Part shown: piece by piece, positions 62,337 through 64,000 of the stretch
Layout of the letters: the number at the start of each line of letters is the position of its first letter
Position numbering within the stretch: position 1 is the stretch's first letter
NCBI GenBank assembly: GCA_963711065.1
Contig: CAVQCO010000002.1
Location: 620,001 to 684,000 of the forward strand
DNA from: Bog-473 sp963711065
GTDB taxonomy: Bacteria; Actinomycetota; Acidimicrobiia; Acidimicrobiales; RAAP-2
Direction: 5' to 3'
Length of the DNA stretch: 64,000 nt
The notes under the pieces: generated by a model
Database searches by the model: none
What the model saw: the letters and a program-made list of their open reading frames with translations, nothing else
Told to the model about the DNA's origin: nothing
Translations under genes and position numbers: made by a program

Positions 62337-64000
62337 TCAGCCCAGCCGCTGCTCGAGCGTGTCGGCCTGGTCGGTGAGACCCTGCGGGAGCCGGTCGCCG
62401 AACTGGGCGTAGTACTCCCTGATGAGCGGCACCTCGGCTCGCCAGCCTTCGATGTCGACGCGAAGGAGCTCCGCCATGTGCTCCTCCGTCACCTCGAGGC
62501 CGGCGGTGTCGATGGCGTCGAGGGTCGGGACCGCACCGATGGGCGTCTCCACGGCGGAGGCCTTGTCGGTGACGCGGTGGAAGATCCACTCGAGCACGCG
62601 TGAGTTCTCGCCGTACCCGGGCCACAGGAATTTGCCGTCGGCGTCCTTGCGGAACCAGTTGACGTAGAAGATCTTCGGCAGCGCGTCGCGGTCGGGTGCT
62701 TCCGCGCCGATGCGGAGCCAATGCGCGAAGTAGTCGGCCATGTTGTAGCCGCAGAAGGGCAGCATGGCGAAGGGGTCGCGGCGCAGGTTGCCCACGGCGC
62801 CGGCCGCCGCCGCCGTCGTCTCCGACGCCATGATGGAGCCGAGGAACACGCCGTGCTCCCAGTCGTGGGACTGGAACACGAGCGGCACGACCGAGGCGCG
62901 ACGGCCGCCGAAGAGGATGGCGCTGATCGGGACCCCCTTGGGGTCCTCCCATTCGGGAGCGATGGCCGGGTCCTGGGCGGCGGGCGTCGTGAAGCGGGCG
63001 TTCGGGTGGGCCGCCGTGGTCCCCTTGTCGGGCGTCCAGTCCTCGCCGCGCCAGTCGGTCATGTGCGCCGGCGGCTCGTCGGACATGCCCTCCCACCAGA
63101 TGTCGCCGTCGTCGGTCAGGGCGGTGTTGGTGAAGATGCAGTTCCCGTCGAGCATCAAGATGGCGTTCGGGTTCGTGTGCGTGTTGGTCCCGGGTGCCAC
63201 GCCGAAGAAGCCGGCCTCGGGGTTGATGGCGTAGAGACGGCCGTCGGCGCCGAACTTCATCCAGCAGATGTCGTCGCCGATGGTCTCGACCTTCCATCCC
63301 TCGATCGAGGGGATGAGCATGGCGAGGTTCGTCTTGCCGCAGGCCGACGGGAAAGCGCCCGTGACGTAGCGGGTCTCGCCCTCGGGGGAGGTGAGCTTGA
63401 GGATCAGCATGTGCTCGGCCATCCAGCCGTGGTCCCGCGCCATGACCGAGGCGATGCGCAACGCGAAGCACTTCTTGCCGAGCAGCGCGTTGCCGCCGTA
63501 GCCGGAGCCGTACGACACGATCTCGCGCGTCTCGGGGAAGTGGACGATGTACTTGTTCTCGGCGTTGCAGGGCCAGGGGACGTCGGCCTCGCCCGCCTCG
63601 AGGGGGGCACCCACGGAGTGCAGACAGGGGACGAACACCCCGTCGTCGCCGAGGACCTCGAGGGCGCCCGTGCCCATGCGGGTCATGATGCGCATGGAGA
63701 CCGCCACGTAGGCCGAGTCGGTCACTTGGACCCCGATGTGGGCGATGTCCGAGCCGAGCGGGCCCATGGAGAAGGGGACGACGTACATCGTGCGGCCCTT
63801 CATGGCGCCCTTGAAGAGGCCGTCGAGCTTCTGGCGCATCTCCGCCGGGTCACACCAGTTGTTGGTCGGGCCGGCGTCGACCTCCTCCTGCGAGCAGATG
63901 AAGGTGCGGTCCTCGACGCGAGCCACGTCGCCGGGGTCGGAGTGCGACCAGTAGCTGTTCGGCCGCTTGGCGTCGCTCAGCCGGGTGAAGGTTCCGGCGT
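62337..64000 (-). CDS. pckG: Phosphoenolpyruvate carboxykinase (GTP), 5' partial
   Basis: The frame is open to the window edge, so the N-terminus is missing (about 555 residues seen). GAFPSACGKTNLAMLIPS is the nucleotide-binding P-loop with the hyper-reactive Cys of GTP-type enzymes. IGDDICWMKFGADGRLYAIN, FFGVAPGTNTHTNPNA, ILFGGRRASVVPLVFQS and PFCGYNMADYFAHWL are further hallmarks, and DRTFICSQEEVDAGPTNNW is N-terminal family sequence. It converts oxaloacetate to PEP in gluconeogenesis. It is convergent with the MFS gene with 17 bp between stops. Confidence 0.95.
   Translation of the reverse strand, partial: AGTFTRLSDAKRPNSYWSHSDPGDVARVEDRTFICSQEEVDAGPTNNWCDPAEMRQKLDGLFKGAMKGRTMYVVPFSMGPLGSDIAHIGVQVTDSAYVAVSMRIMTRMGTGALEVLGDDGVFVPCLHSVGAPLEAGEADVPWPCNAENKYIVHFPETREIVSYGSGYGGNALLGKKCFALRIASVMARDHGWMAEHMLILKLTSPEGETRYVTGAFPSACGKTNLAMLIPSIEGWKVETIGDDICWMKFGADGRLYAINPEAGFFGVAPGTNTHTNPNAILMLDGNCIFTNTALTDDGDIWWEGMSDEPPAHMTDWRGEDWTPDKGTTAAHPNARFTTPAAQDPAIAPEWEDPKGVPISAILFGGRRASVVPLVFQSHDWEHGVFLGSIMASETTAAAAGAVGNLRRDPFAMLPFCGYNMADYFAHWLRIGAEAPDRDALPKIFYVNWFRKDADGKFLWPGYGENSRVLEWIFHRVTDKASAVETPIGAVPTLDAIDTAGLEVTEEHMAELLRVDIEGWRAEVPLIREYYAQFGDRLPQGLTDQADTLEQRLG

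Noticed and set aside
61174..63471. A long minus-strand open frame spanning the MFS gene and part of pckG
   Set aside because: The pckG frame and the plus-strand MFS frame both carry conserved motifs; this third frame does not.

Overview
The window is high-GC bacterial DNA. WhiB, a PknG-type kinase operon, SARP-type regulation, GTP-dependent PEP carboxykinase and an Lcp (LytR-CpsA-Psr) protein point to Actinomycetota. The repeated GYWLVASDGG-type secreted proteins and overall gene content suggest class Acidimicrobiia, but that placement is inference. No tRNA or 5S/16S/23S rRNA gene was recognised; the one structured RNA is RNase P RNA (rnpB, 15748-16130, minus strand).

Region 1 (1-15.7 kb) is accessory and rich in secreted repeat proteins. 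It holds the end of a modular surface protein, a YdcF-like membrane protein, an L-2-hydroxyglutarate oxidase-like enzyme (lhgO), a beta-helix/GYW-repeat protein, an orphan FtsX-type ABC permease, and two secreted proteins that share a GH12-like C-terminal domain on different stalks. A truncated ISL3-type transposase lies between the last two. The 3' end of rnpB is repeated as direct copies at 8842 and 11145, upstream of the intact gene. This makes 8.8-15.7 kb look like two tandem insertions at the rnpB 3' end.

Region 2 (15.7-20 kb) is core: rnpB, xseA-xseB, a metallo-beta-lactamase-fold hydrolase and a ferredoxin-reductase-like flavoprotein. It is bracketed by inverted copies of a roughly 40-bp GTTAACAC element. 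Region 3 (20.4-27.9 kb) carries two large cell-wall proteins with matching signal peptides, matching C-terminal IAFTGA sorting signals and similar promoters. They differ in their stalk repeats (DUF11 versus Ig-like).

Region 4 (27.9-48.7 kb) is metabolic and regulatory: glpD/FAD-oxidase/glpK (each with a frame break), DUF3293, a PadR pair, pyrE, a sulfatase with DUF2252, a Fur/rubrerythrin/HdrBC-like/DUF3501 peroxide-type cluster, whiB, an Lcp protein, acyl-CoA dehydrogenase, trpD, galK and an alpha-methylacyl-CoA racemase homologue.

Region 5 (48.8-60.6 kb) pairs a third GYW-repeat secreted protein with a divergent signalling operon. Its order is GlnX-like sensor, GlnH-like lipoprotein, coiled-coil protein, PknG-like kinase, PP2C phosphatase, VWA protein, then a zinc-ribbon/FHA/SARP transcription factor. 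The divergent intergenic region holds three pairs of 11-bp-phased direct repeats, the geometry SARP regulators bind. The window ends with a lone AsnC ligand-binding domain, an MFS transporter and a partial pckG. Six genes carry single-base frame breaks, mostly in or beside short G/C runs; a seventh has a compensated pair. Assembly error is the simplest explanation, though the clustering in the glp operon deserves a check.
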